From assembly GCF_039634785.1 (NCBI RefSeq), contig NZ_JBBIAB010000004.1:310001-374000 (forward strand): 64,000 nt of DNA, given 5' to 3'. The first letter of the stretch is position 1; every line of letters starts with the position of its first letter. The position numbers and the translations under genes were made by a program. Shown here piece after piece: positions 54,852 to 64,000 of this stretch. This DNA is from Tistrella mobilis. GTDB taxonomy: Bacteria > Pseudomonadota > Alphaproteobacteria > Tistrellales > Tistrellaceae. Below the pieces are notes generated by a model. It had not been told where the DNA came from. It saw only the letters and a program-made list of their open reading frames with translations, and did not search any database.

Positions 54852-56201
54852 ATGGCGTCCATCACCCTCACCGTCACCAACAATTCGGGCACGCCGGACA
54901 AGGATGTCTATCTGGGCTTCTGGGGCAGTTCGCTGAGCGCGACCATCAACGGCGCCGCGATGACCGCCCAGACCTGGTATGCGCTGTCCACGATCACCAG
55001 CTTCACCATCGAAGACACCACCAGCGGCCGGATCTATGTGGCCTATAGTGCCACCTCGTGCACCATCGATCCGAACGCCTCCATCCTGACCGGCAACGAC
55101 AACGTCTTCGACAAGTTCGAGCTGACCTTCGACGGCACGCCGACCGGCTGCGCCGATCTGACGGCGATCGATTTCTGGAGCATTCCGATGAGCCTGGAAG
55201 CCTCGTTCCAGGGCACATCCACCGGCAGTCTGGCGGGGCTGACCGGCAGCACCACCGCCGCCGACGTCTACACGGCACTCGCGGCCCTCAGCGATCCGGT
55301 CCAGTCGACCCCGGCTGCGAAAGCGGTGATCGCGGCCTTCGCGGCCGACGGCAATCCCCTGCCGGCCGGCGTGTCGCAGCAGCTGCTCAACCCCGCCTCG
55401 GGCGTGGTCACCGACGGCTCGGGCAATTTCGTCCGGATCATCGGCCCCAACAGCTATCCGCCCTTCGGCAGCCCGTCGACCGACGCCATGCCCGGCCTGC
55501 CGGCCACGCCCTACGACACCTTCCTGTCCTATTACGATGCGCTGATCGAAACCTTCGGCCCGAAGACGACGGCGCCGGTCCCGGGCTTTACCAGCCTCGG
55601 CGGCGGCACCATCGCGCTGATCAAGGGCAATTTCGCCGGCAACGACAAGGAAACCGGCCCGATTTACGAGGCCCAGACCTACGATCTGACCGCATCGATC
55701 GATGCAGCCGGCACCATCACGCTCTCGGGCAGCACCGGCCAGTTTTCCACCGTCACCATCACCATCGACCGCTGGAACCTGCTGAACCCGGCCGCAAGCT
55801 ATGGCGCGAACCCGGCCTTTTCGCTGAATGGCGGCGCGCTTCAGACCCCGGGCAACGACGTCTGGGGCTGGGTGCTTGGCGATCTCTTCGCCGGGCTGAA
55901 CATCGGTGCCATCGGCTCGGCCGTCACCGTCCAGGGCTCGGGCGGCACGATTGCCGTTGGTGACATGGCAAGTTCCGACTGGTTCTCCACCCTGCCCGGC
56001 CAGGGCCTGCTGTTCGCGGCGCTGTGGCCCACCGGCATCAGCAATCACTGGAACCAGTGGGCGGCCGCCCTGAACCCCTGTTCCCAGGCCTATAACTTCG
56101 CCTTCGCCGAACGTTTCTCGGCACCGCAGCTGAACCTGAACCCGGCCAGCGTCGACACGCTGACCGTCACCCTGCTCGACCGGACCGTCACCTCGGGCTG
56201 A
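54852..56201 (+). CDS. GH64-like beta-1,3-glucanase family protein
   Basis: 449 residues from the ATG at 54852 (AAGGGA 9 bases upstream); a longer frame from 54738 is not family-like. The fold resembles thaumatin-like GH64 enzymes: SITLTVTNNSGTPDKDVYLGF at the start, FDKFELTFDG with E90 and DLTAIDFWSIPMSLE with D107 in the places of the catalytic acids. Later SNHWNQWAAALNPCSQAYNFAFAERFS matches the C-terminal part of that family. No signal peptide is visible, unusual for a glucan hydrolase; it may leave by another route or act on internal glucans. Confidence 0.7.
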   Translation: MASITLTVTNNSGTPDKDVYLGFWGSSLSATINGAAMTAQTWYALSTITSFTIEDTTSGRIYVAYSATSCTIDPNASILTGNDNVFDKFELTFDGTPTGCADLTAIDFWSIPMSLEASFQGTSTGSLAGLTGSTTAADVYTALAALSDPVQSTPAAKAVIAAFAADGNPLPAGVSQQLLNPASGVVTDGSGNFVRIIGPNSYPPFGSPSTDAMPGLPATPYDTFLSYYDALIETFGPKTTAPVPGFTSLGGGTIALIKGNFAGNDKETGPIYEAQTYDLTASIDAAGTITLSGSTGQFSTVTITIDRWNLLNPAASYGANPAFSLNGGALQTPGNDVWGWVLGDLFAGLNIGAIGSAVTVQGSGGTIAVGDMASSDWFSTLPGQGLLFAALWPTGISNHWNQWAAALNPCSQAYNFAFAERFSAPQLNLNPASVDTLTVTLLDRTVTSG

Positions 56202-56281
56202 ACGCGCGCTTCCCCCTTCCACCGAACGCGCGTTCGGCTATTCTGCGCCGCGATCCCTCCCCCGGATGCGTGGTGCCCCCG

Positions 56282-57538
56282 ATGTCCAGTTCCTGCCCGC
56301 CATCACCCTCCCCCGCCCTTGCGGCCGACATGCCGGCCGGCCTGCCCGGCTGGGCGGTGGCGGCGCTGATCGCGGCGGTGGCCGGCATCGGCACCGAGGC
56401 CTTTGCGGTGGCGCCGCTGCTGATCGATATCGCCCGCGATTTCGACATGGCCGCCACCGATGCCGCCTTCGCGATCAGCGCCTATGGGCTGGCGGTCGCG
56501 GTCTCGGCACCACTGTTCGGCCTGTTCGCCGGGCATCTGCCCCGGCGGCGGCTGATCGCGGCCGGCATGGTCATCGCCACCATCGCCGGCATCGTCGCTG
56601 CCACCGCGCAGAGTTTCGGCATGCTGCTGGCGGCCCGCATGCTCTCGGGCCTGGCCTGCGGCGCGGTGCTGCCCACCATCTATGCCTATGTCGGCGACAT
56701 GGTGCCCTTCGCCGCCCGCGGCCGGGTGATGGGCCGGGTGATGTTCGGCTGGGCGATCACCATGGTCACCGGCGTGCCGCTGGCCGGCATCGCCGCCGAA
56801 CATCTGGGCTGGCGCGGCACGTTGACTGCAGCAGCGCTGATCATCCTGGTTCTGGCGGTTGCCGTGCTGCGCCTGCCGCAGCCGCCCGCGCGCACTGCCA
56901 CCGGTCCCGCCGCCGGAGGCCACGACAACGCCGGGGGCCACGACGCGGCAGGCTTCCTGGCGCGGCTGCGCCATGCGGTCACCCGGCCGGGGGTGGCGGC
57001 GCTGCTCGCAACCAACCTCGCCAATATGGTGTCGTTTTACGGCATCTATGCCTATGTCGGCACGGCGCTGCGCAATCTGGAGGGCAGCGGTGCCGCGGCG
57101 GCCGGCGCCATCGTGCTCTGGTATGGCGTTGGCCTGGCGGGCTCCACGCTCAACGCCCGGCTGGTCGACCGCGTCGGCAAGGATCGCGCCCTCACCGTGG
57201 CGCTGGCGGTTCTGGCCGTCGACATGGTCGCCATGTCGCAGAGCCTGGGCCGGCCGGTCGCCTTCGAGGCGACGCTGATCCTCTGGGGCCTGGCTCAGGG
57301 CACGGTGGTCACCGCGCTCAACACGCTGGCCACCGAACGTGCCGGCACTGCCCGCGGGCTGGTGATGGCGCTGACGAGCGCCGTCACCTATCTGGGCATC
57401 AGCACCGGCACCGCGGTTCTGGGGCTGGTGATGGCCGCCCACGGCTTCGCGGCGGTCGGGCTGGCGGCGGCGACCATCAGCCTGGCCGGGGTCGCCGCCG
57501 CCCGGGTCTCGGCCCGCCAGGGGCGGATCGGCGGCTGA
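56282..57538 (+). CDS. MFS transporter (DHA1/AraJ-like)
   Basis: 418 residues from the ATG at 56282 (a GTG at 56270 is also in frame), about 12 membrane helices. Motif A is degenerate in LFGLFAGHLPRRRLIAAGM; GTEAFAVAPLLIDIARDF and GYLRDMFG-free pattern place it near the AraJ/YdhP group of drug or sugar exporters. Substrate unknown. Stop is directly next to the convergent LysM gene. Confidence 0.9.
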   Translation: MSSSCPPSPSPALAADMPAGLPGWAVAALIAAVAGIGTEAFAVAPLLIDIARDFDMAATDAAFAISAYGLAVAVSAPLFGLFAGHLPRRRLIAAGMVIATIAGIVAATAQSFGMLLAARMLSGLACGAVLPTIYAYVGDMVPFAARGRVMGRVMFGWAITMVTGVPLAGIAAEHLGWRGTLTAAALIILVLAVAVLRLPQPPARTATGPAAGGHDNAGGHDAAGFLARLRHAVTRPGVAALLATNLANMVSFYGIYAYVGTALRNLEGSGAAAAGAIVLWYGVGLAGSTLNARLVDRVGKDRALTVALAVLAVDMVAMSQSLGRPVAFEATLILWGLAQGTVVTALNTLATERAGTARGLVMALTSAVTYLGISTGTAVLGLVMAAHGFAAVGLAAATISLAGVAAARVSARQGRIGG

Positions 57539-58774
57539 TCAGCCGTCATGCCCGGGCAGGACGAAGACCTGGCCCGGATAGATCAGGTCCGGGTTGCGGA
57601 TCTGGTCGCGATTGGCTTCGAAAATGGTGGTGTAGCGGATGCCCTGGCCATAGGTGGCGCGGGCGATGCGCCACAGATAGTCGCCGGGCTGGATGACGAC
57701 ATAGGTCTGGCCCTCGGGCAGCATCATCGGCGAGGCCGCGCGCGAGAACGGGGTTTCCAGCCGCGCCAGCACCTTGCCGCCTTCGTCGACCAGGTCCACC
57801 CGCAGGGTCGCCTTGCCTTCCGGGATCCGGCCTTCCGGCGTCACCACCCAGATGCCGCCGCGATCGGGGTCGGGCCGGGCGGTGGCGATCAGGTCGTTGT
57901 CGAGATAGATCCGCACTTCCTTGCCGGCCCTGGCCCGCCCCGACAGGCTGACCCGGCCCTGATCGTCGTAATCGATCACTTCCAGGCTGAGCGGGCCTTC
58001 CGACACGCCGGTCGGGTCGCTGCGCTGAAGCAGACGGCCGGTGCCGTCGCCGTCACGCGGCATCAGCACCGCCATCGGCTGATCCGGCTGGGGCTTCGCA
58101 TCCCCCGCCGCCGCCGAGGCCTGGGGGGCCGTGTCGGGCACGGCCAGCACCACGACATCCTTCGATTTCACCTTCGCGCCCCCGGGCAGGGTCGCTTCCA
58201 GATCGAGTTCGCGATTGCCGCGGTTGAGCGGCTTTTCGGGCAGGATCACCCATTCGCCCCGCTCGTCGGCCCGGGCGCGGCCGATTTCGGTGCCGCCGTC
58301 GCGCAGCACCACCTCGGCATTGGGCTCGGCGCGGCCGGCGACCACGGTGTCACCGCGCGGATTGACCCGCACGATGTCGAAACTGGGCGCTGCCGGTTCG
58401 GCGACGGCCCCGGGGGCGGGCGCCGGTGCGGCGGGTTCAGGCGTGGCGGGCTTCACCAGCACGTCGCGGCCGGTGGCCTCGGCGGCCGGCGCGGGTGCCG
58501 GTGCGGAGGTCGCCGTCTCGGGCGCGGATGCCTGCGGAGCCGCCGCGGCCTCAGGTGCCGCGGCCTCAGGCGCCGCGGTCTGAGGTGCCGGGGCCTGCGG
58601 CGCTGAAGCTGCAGGGGCCGGTGTCGCCGCCGGCGCGGCGGGTGCCGGGGCCGTCGGCACCGGTGCGGTGGCCACGGCCTTGTCCTCCGCGTCCCCACCC
58701 CAGATCAGCCATCCGGCGATGGCGGCGATGATCGCGGCCAGAACCGCGATGATGGCGATATTCCGTGACGTCAC
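57539..58774 (-). CDS. LysM-domain membrane-anchored protein
   Basis: 411 residues from a GTG at 58774 with GGGGAGG upstream. One N-terminal membrane anchor (IAIIAVLAAIIAAIAGWLIW), a ~90-residue Ala/Pro/Glu-rich linker with repeated PEAAAPE-like words, several Big/bacterial Ig-like beta segments (VVAGRAEPNAEVVLRDGG; VSLSGRARAGKEVRIYLDN) and a C-terminal LysM (YVVIQPGDYLWRIARATYG to NPDLIYPGQVFVLP). It should bind peptidoglycan in the periplasm while tethered to the inner membrane. Similar LysM proteins are frequent next to core genes in alphaproteobacteria. Confidence 0.9.
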   Translation of the reverse strand: MTSRNIAIIAVLAAIIAAIAGWLIWGGDAEDKAVATAPVPTAPAPAAPAATPAPAASAPQAPAPQTAAPEAAAPEAAAAPQASAPETATSAPAPAPAAEATGRDVLVKPATPEPAAPAPAPGAVAEPAAPSFDIVRVNPRGDTVVAGRAEPNAEVVLRDGGTEIGRARADERGEWVILPEKPLNRGNRELDLEATLPGGAKVKSKDVVVLAVPDTAPQASAAAGDAKPQPDQPMAVLMPRDGDGTGRLLQRSDPTGVSEGPLSLEVIDYDDQGRVSLSGRARAGKEVRIYLDNDLIATARPDPDRGGIWVVTPEGRIPEGKATLRVDLVDEGGKVLARLETPFSRAASPMMLPEGQTYVVIQPGDYLWRIARATYGQGIRYTTIFEANRDQIRNPDLIYPGQVFVLPGHDG

Positions 58775-58884
58775 CTGCGCCTCCCCTTGCGGACCACACG
58801 TCGTGCGTGGTCACGCATTCCCGTCCGCAGGAACATTAAACGTCATCCCGGAATGCTTCAACGCCGGCTGAGGCCCCGGACCGC

Positions 58885-59778
58885 TCAGGACGGCAGGCCC
58901 GCCCCCACCAGGATGGCGATCGCCACCGCAATCGCCGTCGGCACGGCGGCGACCAGCCCCAGCACCACCAGCCGGGCCGGCTTTCCGAACCGCCCCTGGC
59001 CGATGCCCAGACGGTTGGACAGCCGCGCCGCGGGCCCGTCGGCGAAGGGCACCAGCAGCAGGATGGCGAGGCAGGCCACGACCAGACCGCTTGGCCGCGA
59101 CAGCACCAGATGGGCGGCCAGCAGCGCCAGCGAACCGCCGGCGGCAACGACACCGGCCTGCCCGAAAGCGGCCCGGCCGGGCAGAAGCAGCCAGGGCAGG
59201 AAGCCCGCCCCGGCGGCGGCGGCCATGAACCCCGCCTGCCCCACCGAGGCACTGCCGCCATTGATCGCCACGAAGCCCAGGCCCAGCGCCGCCAGGATCA
59301 CCAGCAGCTGACGCCCGGCGCCGTCTGCTTCGGCCTTCTGGCTCAACCGGCCGAGCAGGGCGGCAAAGCCCAGGCCCAGCCCGCCCAGCAGCAGCACCAG
59401 ATCGACGGTTTCGTACCGGCCGAGCCGGGCGCCGGCCATCCAGAGCGTGCCGCCGCCCACCACCAGAAGGGCGGCGGGGATGGCGGCGATCCGGGCGGGC
59501 CTGGGGTTGAGCAGCCCCAGCATGGCCGCCGCTGCGGCGGCGGCCGTCAGCAGATAGGGCAGTTTCTGGGTGCTGGACGGGGGCGGCAGCGCCGGCCGGC
59601 CCAGCATCAGCACCAGCCCGGCCAGCAGCCCCAGCGGCACCGCCACCACCGCGATCCGCCAGCCGGTGGCGCCGCCCGCCAGCCAGCGCAGCACCGGCGG
59701 CAGCAACAGCCCCAGTGCGAACGGCCAGATCAGGGTCACCGCCAGCGGGTGCTCGACAAGGCTGAACAGGTCGGTCAA
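58885..59778 (-). CDS. polytopic membrane protein, unknown function
   Basis: 297 residues from a TTG at 59778 with GGAAGG 9-10 bases upstream; the upstream extension to 59907 is polar and not convincing. It has about eight to ten hydrophobic segments rich in Ala/Leu/Gly and no recognisable motif. It starts [36 protein letters not shown]. Divergent from icd. I cannot assign a family. Confidence 0.65.
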   Translation of the reverse strand: MTDLFSLVEHPLAVTLIWPFALGLLLPPVLRWLAGGATGWRIAVVAVPLGLLAGLVLMLGRPALPPPSSTQKLPYLLTAAAAAAAMLGLLNPRPARIAAIPAALLVVGGGTLWMAGARLGRYETVDLVLLLGGLGLGFAALLGRLSQKAEADGAGRQLLVILAALGLGFVAINGGSASVGQAGFMAAAAGAGFLPWLLLPGRAAFGQAGVVAAGGSLALLAAHLVLSRPSGLVVACLAILLLVPFADGPAARLSNRLGIGQGRFGKPARLVVLGLVAAVPTAIAVAIAILVGAGLPS

Positions 59779-59901
59779 CGGAGAGGGCCTTCCGGTGGTG
59801 AAGCGGCTGTGCCGAAGACCGTGGTCCGAACCGCGCCCCGGGTCAAGCCGGTGCGGTGCACGCGCAATCTTCGGTATCTGCGGAAGCTGTTTGCGGCCGG
59901 T

Positions 59902-59929
59902 TTGCAACGGCCGCGCACGATGCTATGTT
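59902..59929 (+). promoter_or_regulatory. candidate icd promoter
   Basis: TTGCAA, 16 bases, TATGTT, about 112 bases upstream of the icd start in the 262-base divergent gap. Plausible housekeeping promoter; not unique. Confidence 0.35.
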
Positions 59930-60040
59930 GCGCGCCGATCGCGACCGGCGTTTGCCGCCCCGGACCGTCCCGGCCCGGGAGCCGCCCCGGTCGCAACGGC
60001 GCCCCCCGGGGTGCCGCGCATCGCCGAGGAGATCGTCCGC

Positions 60041-61258
60041 ATGACCAAGATCAAGGTCGCCAATCCTGTCGTCGAACTGGACGGTGACGAGATGACCCGC
60101 ATCATCTGGCGGTTCATCAAGGACAAGCTGATCCTGCCCTATCTCGACGTCGACCTTCTCTATTACGATCTCGGCGTCGAGCATCGCGACGCGACCAACG
60201 ACAAGGTGACGGTGGACGCCGCCGAGGCGATCGCCAGGCACGGCGTCGGCGTGAAGTGCGCGACCATCACCCCCGACGAGGCCCGCGTCGAGGAGTTCAA
60301 GCTGAAGCAGATGTGGAAGTCGCCGAACGGCACCATCCGCAACATCCTGGGTGGCACCGTCTTCCGCGAGCCGATCATCTGCCGCAACGTGCCGCGCCTG
60401 GTGCCGGGCTGGACCCAGCCGATCGTGATCGGCCGTCATGCCTTTGGCGACCAGTATCGCGCGACCGACTTCAAGGTGCCGGGCAAGGGCACCCTGACCG
60501 TCCGCTTCCAGCCGGAAGACGGCGGCGAAGCGATCGAGTACGAGGTGTTCAAGTTCCCGGGCTCGGGCGTCGCCATGGCGATGTACAACCTGGACGAGTC
60601 GATCCGCGGCTTCGCGCGCGCCTGCATGAATTACGGCCTGCAGCGCGGCTATCCGGTGTATCTGTCGACCAAGAACACGATCCTGAAGGCCTATGACGGC
60701 CGCTTCAAGGACCTGTTCCAGGAGGTCTTCGACGCCGAGTTCGCCGACCAGTTCAAGGCCGCCGGCATCGTCTACGAGCATCGCCTGATCGACGACATGG
60801 TCGCCTCGGCCCTGAAGTGGGACGGCGGTTTCGTCTGGGCCTGCAAGAACTATGACGGTGACGTGCAGTCCGACACCGTCGCCCAGGGCTTCGGCTCGCT
60901 GGGTCTGATGACCTCGGTGCTGATGACGCCGGACGGAAAGACCGTGGAGGCCGAGGCCGCCCATGGCACCGTCACCCGTCATTTCCGCGAGCACCAGAAG
61001 GGCCGCGAGACCTCGACCAACCCGATCGCCTCGATCTTCGCCTGGACCCGGGGCCTCGGCTATCGCGGCAAGTTCGACGGCAACGACGCCCTGATCGGCT
61101 TCGCCGAGACCCTGGAGCGGGTCTGCGTCGAGACCGTCGAGGCCGGCCACATGACCAAGGATCTGGCGATCCTGGTCGGCAAGGATCAGGCTTGGCTGAA
61201 CACCAACGCCTTCCTCGACAAGATCGACGAGAACCTCAAGAAGGCCATGGCTTCCTGA
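60041..61258 (+). CDS. icd: NADP-dependent isocitrate dehydrogenase
   Basis: 405 residues, the homodimeric subfamily common in alphaproteobacteria and eukaryotes. [42 protein letters not shown], the [13 protein letters not shown] and [33 protein letters not shown] blocks are essentially textbook. GAGGAG lies 9 bases before the ATG. It converts isocitrate to 2-oxoglutarate in the TCA cycle with NADPH formation. The codon use is the most biased towards GC-ending codons in the window, as expected for high expression. Confidence 0.97.
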   Translation: MTKIKVANPVVELDGDEMTRIIWRFIKDKLILPYLDVDLLYYDLGVEHRDATNDKVTVDAAEAIARHGVGVKCATITPDEARVEEFKLKQMWKSPNGTIRNILGGTVFREPIICRNVPRLVPGWTQPIVIGRHAFGDQYRATDFKVPGKGTLTVRFQPEDGGEAIEYEVFKFPGSGVAMAMYNLDESIRGFARACMNYGLQRGYPVYLSTKNTILKAYDGRFKDLFQEVFDAEFADQFKAAGIVYEHRLIDDMVASALKWDGGFVWACKNYDGDVQSDTVAQGFGSLGLMTSVLMTPDGKTVEAEAAHGTVTRHFREHQKGRETSTNPIASIFAWTRGLGYRGKFDGNDALIGFAETLERVCVETVEAGHMTKDLAILVGKDQAWLNTNAFLDKIDENLKKAMAS

Positions 61259-61292
61259 GGACCTGCCGTCAAGGCAGAGGGCTGACGATCGC

Positions 61293-61330
61293 GGGCGCGG
61301 CAGGGCTTCCTGCCGCGCCCGTCGTCTTTT
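61293..61330 (+). terminator. Rho-independent terminator of icd
   Basis: GGGCGCGGCAGG-GCTT-CCTGCCGCGCCC is a perfect 12-bp stem with a 4-base loop, followed within six bases by TTTT. It starts 34 bases after the icd stop and ends just before the stop of the convergent gene. Confidence 0.9.
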
Positions 61331-61342
61331 CAGGATCAGTGT

Positions 61343-62278
61343 TCAGGACGGGGGCGTCGTCCTGCTCCCCCGCGCCAGCAGATAGGCCAGGATCAGCCGG
61401 TCGCGCTCGGCCGCCAGTTCCTCGATCGGGCGGGCATCACGGCCCGCCGCCACGCCCTCGGCCAGCATGTCGACCACCTCGGGCGTCATCATCGGCGTGC
61501 CCAGATCCTGCCACCAGCTCTGGAAGGCGCCGCCCAGATGGTCGCAGAAGGCGCGGATGCCGCCCGGGCCTCCGCCCAGATGGAACAGGCTGACCGGCCC
61601 CATCGCCGCCCAGCGCAGCCCCGGCCCGTAGGCCACGGCCTTGTCGATATCCTCGACACTCGCCACGCCTTCGGCCGCAAGATGGATGGCCTCGCGCCAG
61701 ATCGCCGCCTGAAGGCGGTTGGCGATATGGCCCGGCACCTCCTTGTGCAGCCGCACGCAGACTTTGCCGAGGCCGGTATAGAAGGCATCGGCGGTGTCGA
61801 TCACATCCGCCTCGGTCAGGCCGTTGCCCATCAACTCGACCAGCGGGATCAGATGCGGCGGGTTGAAGGGATGCGCGATGATCAGCCGCCCGGGCGCCGC
61901 ACATCCGGCCTGAAGCTGGCCGAGGGTGAGCCCCGAGGTGGAACTGCCGATGATCGCCTGCGGTGCCAGCCGATCCGCGATCCGGGCATAGAGCGCGTGC
62001 TTGACCTCGACCCGCTCGGGCACGCTTTCCTGCACGAAACCGGCGCCGTCCACCGCCTCGGCGGGGTCGGTGGTGAAGCGCATCCGGCTGTCGTCGCCGG
62101 CCTGGGGCTGGCCCAGCGCGCTCAGCGCATCGGCACTGGCCGCCACCAGCCGGCGGCAGCGCGCCTCCGTATCCGGGGCGGGGTCATGGACGACCACCTC
62201 GCGGCCACTGGCGGCGAACAGCGCCGCCCAGCTCATCCCGATCGTCCCCGCCCCGAGGACGGCTATCCTGTCGAACAT
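61343..62278 (-). CDS. 3-hydroxyacyl-CoA dehydrogenase family protein
   Basis: 311 residues from the ATG at 62278 (GGAG 6 bases upstream); the ATG at 62284 abuts that site. The NAD-binding motif is IAVLGAGTIGMSWAALFAASG. The 3HCDH domain follows with QESVPERVEVKHALYARI, SSTSGLTLGQLQ and AHPFNPPHLIPLVEL (catalytic His region), then a helical dimer domain. Length and the single C-terminal domain suit L-carnitine dehydrogenase, lambda-crystallin/gulonate dehydrogenase or 3-hydroxybutyryl-CoA types; which one is open. Confidence 0.88.
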   Translation of the reverse strand: MFDRIAVLGAGTIGMSWAALFAASGREVVVHDPAPDTEARCRRLVAASADALSALGQPQAGDDSRMRFTTDPAEAVDGAGFVQESVPERVEVKHALYARIADRLAPQAIIGSSTSGLTLGQLQAGCAAPGRLIIAHPFNPPHLIPLVELMGNGLTEADVIDTADAFYTGLGKVCVRLHKEVPGHIANRLQAAIWREAIHLAAEGVASVEDIDKAVAYGPGLRWAAMGPVSLFHLGGGPGGIRAFCDHLGGAFQSWWQDLGTPMMTPEVVDMLAEGVAAGRDARPIEELAAERDRLILAYLLARGSRTTPPS

Positions 62279-62432
62279 CGTCATCTCCAACCCGTGCAGC
62301 CCCAGGGGCCGTGGCCCCAACACTACGGCGCCGCCCGCCATCTGAAAACACGGCCATTCTCCCAGGCGGTCACGTCTCGACGACGGTTGCGGGCCTGCCT
62401 ATGCTGGTGCCCCCTTCCCGATGAGGCGCGCC

Positions 62433-63530
62433 ATGACCGAACGCCGCATTCCCGTGCTGGTGATCACCGGCTTCCTCGGTGCCGGCAAGACCAGCCTGAT
62501 CGCCGGGATCTTCCGCCGCCGGCCCGAGATCGCGCCGGCGACGGCATTGATCGTGAACGAATACGGCGAGACGGGCATCGACCATGAATTGCTGCGCATG
62601 GCCGGCGAACGGCAGGTGGCGATCGATGCCGGCTGCATCTGCTGCACCCTCAGATCCGATCTCACCGACACGCTGATGCGGCTGCATCTGGATCATGCCC
62701 GCGGGCAGATCGACCGGCTGGACCGGGTGATCATCGAGACCACCGGCCTGGCCGATCCGGCGCCGATCATTCACACGCTGGCCGCCCATCCGCTGACCGC
62801 GGCGCGGTTCGCGCTGGCGGGCGTCGTCGCCTGTGTCGATGCCGAACATGGTGCCGCCCAGCTCGACACCCATGAAGAGGCGCTGCGTCAGGCGGTTCTG
62901 GCCGACCGGATCGTGATCACCAAGGCGGATCTCGCCGGGGCCGCCGCCACGGCGGCGCTGACGGCACGGCTGCAGGCGCTGAACCCGGGCGCCCTGATCC
63001 TGCCGCGAGAGGCGGCGCTGGCCGATCCCGACCGGCTGATCGCCCCCCTGCCCTATGCGCCCGAGGCCCGGGGCGACAGCGCCCGCGCCTGGCTTGCCGC
63101 CGAAGCGGCGGCCGATCGCCGGATCTGTGCCGACGGCGCCTGTTCGGTTCCGGGGCATGGGCATCATCACCATGATCACGACCAAGGGCACGGGCACGAT
63201 CATCATCACGGCCACCACCACACCGCCGATGCCCGCATCGCCACCGCCACCCGGCGGCTGCCGGCGGGGACGCCGCAGGCGCGGGTGATCCACGCGGCAG
63301 AGCGCCTGGCCGCCCGGATGGGGCCGGCGCTGCTGCGGCTGAAAGGCCTGCTGCCGCCCGAGGGCGACCGCCCGGGCGCCGCCCTGCACGGCGTGCAGCA
63401 CCGGCTGTACCCGGCCATGCCGCTCGGCCGCGATGCCGATCTGCCGGGGGAACCGACACTGGTCGCCATCACCCTGGATGCCGACCCCGCCGCGGCGCTG
63501 GATCAGCTGGCCGCCGAGGCCATGGCATGA
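62433..63530 (+). CDS. CobW/COG0523 GTPase with histidine-rich loop (putative metallochaperone)
   Basis: 365 residues from the ATG at 62433 (GAGG 7 bases upstream). Walker A G13-F-L-G-A-G-K-T20; the metal-binding CxCC motif C68-I-C70-C71 (DAGCICCTL); and IIETTGLADPAP. Residues about 241-263 hold 14 histidines in 22 positions (PGHGHHHHDHDQGHGH onward), a metal-storage loop. The C-terminal CobW_C domain follows. Such GTPases deliver Zn, Co or another metal to client enzymes or sustain cells under metal limitation. Its stop overlaps the acetyltransferase start (ATGA). Confidence 0.92.
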   Translation: MTERRIPVLVITGFLGAGKTSLIAGIFRRRPEIAPATALIVNEYGETGIDHELLRMAGERQVAIDAGCICCTLRSDLTDTLMRLHLDHARGQIDRLDRVIIETTGLADPAPIIHTLAAHPLTAARFALAGVVACVDAEHGAAQLDTHEEALRQAVLADRIVITKADLAGAAATAALTARLQALNPGALILPREAALADPDRLIAPLPYAPEARGDSARAWLAAEAAADRRICADGACSVPGHGHHHHDHDQGHGHDHHHGHHHTADARIATATRRLPAGTPQARVIHAAERLAARMGPALLRLKGLLPPEGDRPGAALHGVQHRLYPAMPLGRDADLPGEPTLVAITLDADPAAALDQLAAEAMA

Positions 63531-64000
63531 CCGCCGGGCGGGTGATCTTCAGCTGGTTCGGCATGGACCGGCCGCCATCCGGTCCAGACCACCCGCAGCC
63601 GGCCCACCCGCAGCCGCCCCGCCCGCAACCGGCCGACCTGCACCTGACGCAGGCCGATGGCGATGTCGAAACCTATCTTGCCGCCTATCGCGCCGTGGGC
63701 GGCCCCCATGGCTGGTCGCGGCGCCTGACGCTGACACGTGATGCGCTGCAGGCGATCCTGGACCGCCCGGGCCGGCGGGTGCTGATCGCACGGGATGCCG
63801 CCGGCACGGTTCTGGGGTTCGTGGAGCTGGACCTCGCCCATGGCACGCCCGCGGCCCCGGCTGCCGAGATCGTTCATTTCGGCCTGGCCCCCGCCGCCCA
63901 GGGCCGCGGCTGGGGCGGTTTCCTGCTCGACCATGCGCTTCGCACGGCGTTCGATGCCGGCGCGGCCCGTGTCGTGCTCCACACCGACACCACCGACCAC
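63527..64000 (+). CDS. GNAT-family N-acetyltransferase (5' part)
   Basis: Starts at the ATG at 63527 overlapping the GTPase stop and stays open to the window edge (158 codons), so the C-terminus is missing. After a Pro/His-rich linker (PDHPQPAHPQPPRPQP, residues about 20-35) comes a GNAT core: RRVLIARDAAGTVLGFVEL, then EIVHFGLAPAAQGRGWGGFLLDHAL, the acetyl-CoA-binding Q-x-x-G-x-G motif. Substrate unknown. Coupled with the metallochaperone gene. Confidence 0.82.
   Translation, partial: MTAGRVIFSWFGMDRPPSGPDHPQPAHPQPPRPQPADLHLTQADGDVETYLAAYRAVGGPHGWSRRLTLTRDALQAILDRPGRRVLIARDAAGTVLGFVELDLAHGTPAAPAAEIVHFGLAPAAQGRGWGGFLLDHALRTAFDAGAARVVLHTDTTDH

Overview
This 64 kb window is very G+C-rich (about 70% by eye), gene-dense and free of rRNA, tRNA and CRISPR arrays that I can recognise. 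Gene content points to an alphaproteobacterium of the Rhodospirillales or a related order. The pointers are a CoxSLM-type molybdenum hydroxylase cluster, a 405-residue NADP isocitrate dehydrogenase, many ABC uptake operons, a PxpABC operon and abundant GTG/TTG starts. The genus is not proven; a Tistrella- or Azospirillum-like organism is my guess. Both edges cut genes.

Layout. 1-6234: BMP-family (nucleoside/heterocycle-type) ABC transporter interleaved with two isochorismatase-fold amidohydrolases (the first close to biuret hydrolase) and a ChrR-like cupin, one overlapping operon. 6254-9183: TIR-domain protein, TetR regulator, metallophosphoesterase. 9255-14678: Dpp/Opp-type peptide ABC operon, facing a LuxR-type response regulator. 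14.7-18.3 kb: accessory islet of lower G+C with an AbiJ-like HEPN protein, a 5'-truncated antitoxin-like fragment, and a three-copy family of small membrane proteins (one frameshifted) around an orphan 199-residue protein. 18351-19304: GhrA-like dehydrogenase.

19739-28774: form II (CoxL motif AYRGAGR) aerobic CO-dehydrogenase-like cluster in the order S-L-M, followed by MoxR ATPase, VWA protein, an XdhC split into two genes and a MoeA-MocA fusion. Together these form the enzyme and its cofactor maturation set. Then come a methyltransferase, a Phd antitoxin with only a PIN-toxin remnant, a PadR-RND efflux operon behind a CRP-like palindrome, a divergent HxlR/NmrA pair, a DeoR regulator, a secreted 2H-phosphoesterase-like protein, a CDP-alcohol phosphatidyltransferase and a DJ-1/PfpI protein.

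40.6-51.5 kb: a JmjC (cupin_4) oxygenase preceded by a 49-residue peptide gene and a LysR regulator. Divergent from these is the 5-oxoprolinase operon pxpA-accB-accC-pxpB-pxpC, then a TorT-like binding protein with RbsA/RbsC-type ABC subunits. 51.5-64 kb: two tandem glutathione S-transferases, a DMT exporter with divergent TetR, a GH64-like beta-1,3-glucanase lacking a signal peptide, an MFS exporter, a LysM protein, a polytopic membrane protein, icd with a strong terminator, a 3-hydroxyacyl-CoA dehydrogenase, a His-rich COG0523 (CobW) GTPase and a GNAT acetyltransferase cut by the right edge.

The best candidates for something undescribed are the small peptide plus JmjC pair (about 40.6-42.0 kb), and the HEPN/antitoxin-fragment/small-membrane-paralog islet (about 15.5-18.3 kb).
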